In this document: positions 5,962 through 6,344 of the stretch, in pieces
How the letters are laid out: every line of letters starts with the position of its first letter
Position numbering within the stretch: position 1 is the first letter of the stretch
Assembly: GCA_003487005.1 (NCBI GenBank)
Contig: DNFG01000208.1
Coordinates: 1-6,344 of the forward strand
From: Bryobacterales bacterium
GTDB lineage: Bacteria > Acidobacteriota > Terriglobia > Bryobacterales > Bryobacteraceae
Direction: 5' to 3'
DNA length: 6,344 bases
The notes under the pieces: generated by a model
The model's database searches: none
The model's input: the letters and a program-made list of their open reading frames with translations, nothing else
Told to the model about the DNA's origin: nothing
Made by a program: the position numbers and the translations under genes

Positions 5962-6344
5962 TTGAGCACGATCCTCTCGTCCCTGCTCTCGCTCAGGTGG
6001 TTCACCCTCGGCGACGGCCTGCCCGCTCCCGCGCAGCACCACGCTTTGCAGTATCCTCTCTCGCCCCAACCGCGCATCGCGGCCCTCGGCTTCGAGTTCC
6101 TGCCCGAACCTGACCTGAAATGCCTCCCCGCCTGGAGCCTCCGTTCGCTCGAATCCGCCGCACCCGAAGCCCTCGCCGCACCCCCTTCCGACCTCCTCAT
6201 CGTCGCTCTCATGCGCAAACAGGGCGTCCTGCGGCTCAACCGCCTCAAATACCCGCTTCTCGCCCTCCTGCGCCCGGGACAACACCCCTTGAGCGACGCC
6301 CAGATCCAGGAACTTTACCGCCCCTTCCGACCTCCTCATCGTCG
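5962..6344 (+). CDS. Hypothetical protein, TTG start, truncated by the window end
   Basis: About 127 codons are visible, beginning at a TTG behind AAGGAG and running open to the window end. The product starts MSTILSSLLSLRWFTLGDGL and is not recognised. It contains a Pro-rich stretch (APAQHHALQYPLSPQP), a segment with alternating hydrophobics (PSDLLIVALMRKQGVLRL) and a Leu-rich stretch (LKYPLLALLRPGQHPLSDAQI). The mildly hydrophobic N-terminus is too weak to call a signal peptide. G-ending codons (CTG, TCG, CCG, TTG) are more frequent than in the upstream genes, a modest compositional difference. The reading after 6321 is doubtful, because those bases repeat 6182-6205 in another frame and may be an assembly artefact. 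A gap of 45 nt separates it from the amidohydrolase stop. Confidence 0.55.
   Translation, partial: MSTILSSLLSLRWFTLGDGLPAPAQHHALQYPLSPQPRIAALGFEFLPEPDLKCLPAWSLRSLESAAPEALAAPPSDLLIVALMRKQGVLRLNRLKYPLLALLRPGQHPLSDAQIQELYRPFRPPHR
6182..6205 (+). repeat. 24-nt direct repeat, copy 1
   Basis: This copy begins CCCCTTCCGACC and ends CATCGTCG. It is exactly repeated at 6321-6344. Here it is read in frame as part of a hydrophobic PSDLLIV segment, which looks like normal coding sequence. Confidence 0.85.
6321..6344 (+). repeat. 24-nt direct repeat, copy 2, at the window end
   Basis: Exact copy of 6182-6205, 139 nt downstream. Because 139 is not a multiple of 3, it is read in a different frame (RPFRPPHR). 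It runs to the last base of the window, so its true length is unknown. Confidence 0.85.

Noticed and set aside
5944..6339. Minus-strand frames at the right end as genes
   Set aside because: They oppose a frame with a good ribosome binding site, have no recognisable motif, and one runs into the doubtful terminal repeat.

Overview
The window is GC-rich bacterial DNA in which every convincing gene lies on the + strand. Wobble positions are dominated by C (GCC, CTC, GTC, CGC, TCC, ATC), even where G would serve. Shine-Dalgarno sequences are rare, and short -10-like motifs sit only 6-17 nt ahead of several start codons. Together with a split transketolase, this suggests a soil-type lineage such as Acidobacteriota (Bryobacterales/Solibacter-like). 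This placement is an impression from style, not a demonstrated assignment; a Verrucomicrobia-like genome is not excluded.

Layout. Positions 2-658 hold the C-terminal two thirds of HemB (porphobilinogen synthase, tetrapyrrole synthesis). After a 33-nt gap containing a perfect 7-bp inverted repeat fused to an extended -10 motif comes an unrecognised 351-residue protein (692-1747). It has a polar, partly helical N-terminal part and Gly/Ala-rich hydrophobic stretches like those in pore-forming or polymorphic-toxin-associated proteins. Positions 1814-2635 and 2640-3602 encode the two halves of a split transketolase, 4 nt apart, which would act together in the non-oxidative pentose phosphate pathway.

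A 68-120 nt stretch of different composition (about 3603-3720) leads into a second cluster. It begins with a 214-codon protein that reads as an eroded NarX/HisKA_3-type histidine kinase. The phosphoacceptor His box is kept, while the ATP-binding N and G boxes and the phosphatase Gln are lost. It overlaps by 8 nt a complete NarL/LuxR-type response regulator (4284-4991). Ten nt later comes a metal-dependent amidohydrolase of the Amidohydrolase_2 type (5002-5916). The pair looks like a two-component module whose sensor cannot use ATP, so it may be a phosphotransfer (HPt/ChpT-like) or docking protein; this is the most interesting item in the window.

The last 380 nt hold the start of an unrecognised gene with a TTG start behind the clearest Shine-Dalgarno sequence of the window. 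The final 24 nt exactly repeat a segment 139 nt upstream in a different reading frame, which suggests an assembly or contig-end artefact. No tRNA, rRNA, CRISPR array, insertion sequence or convincing intrinsic terminator was seen.
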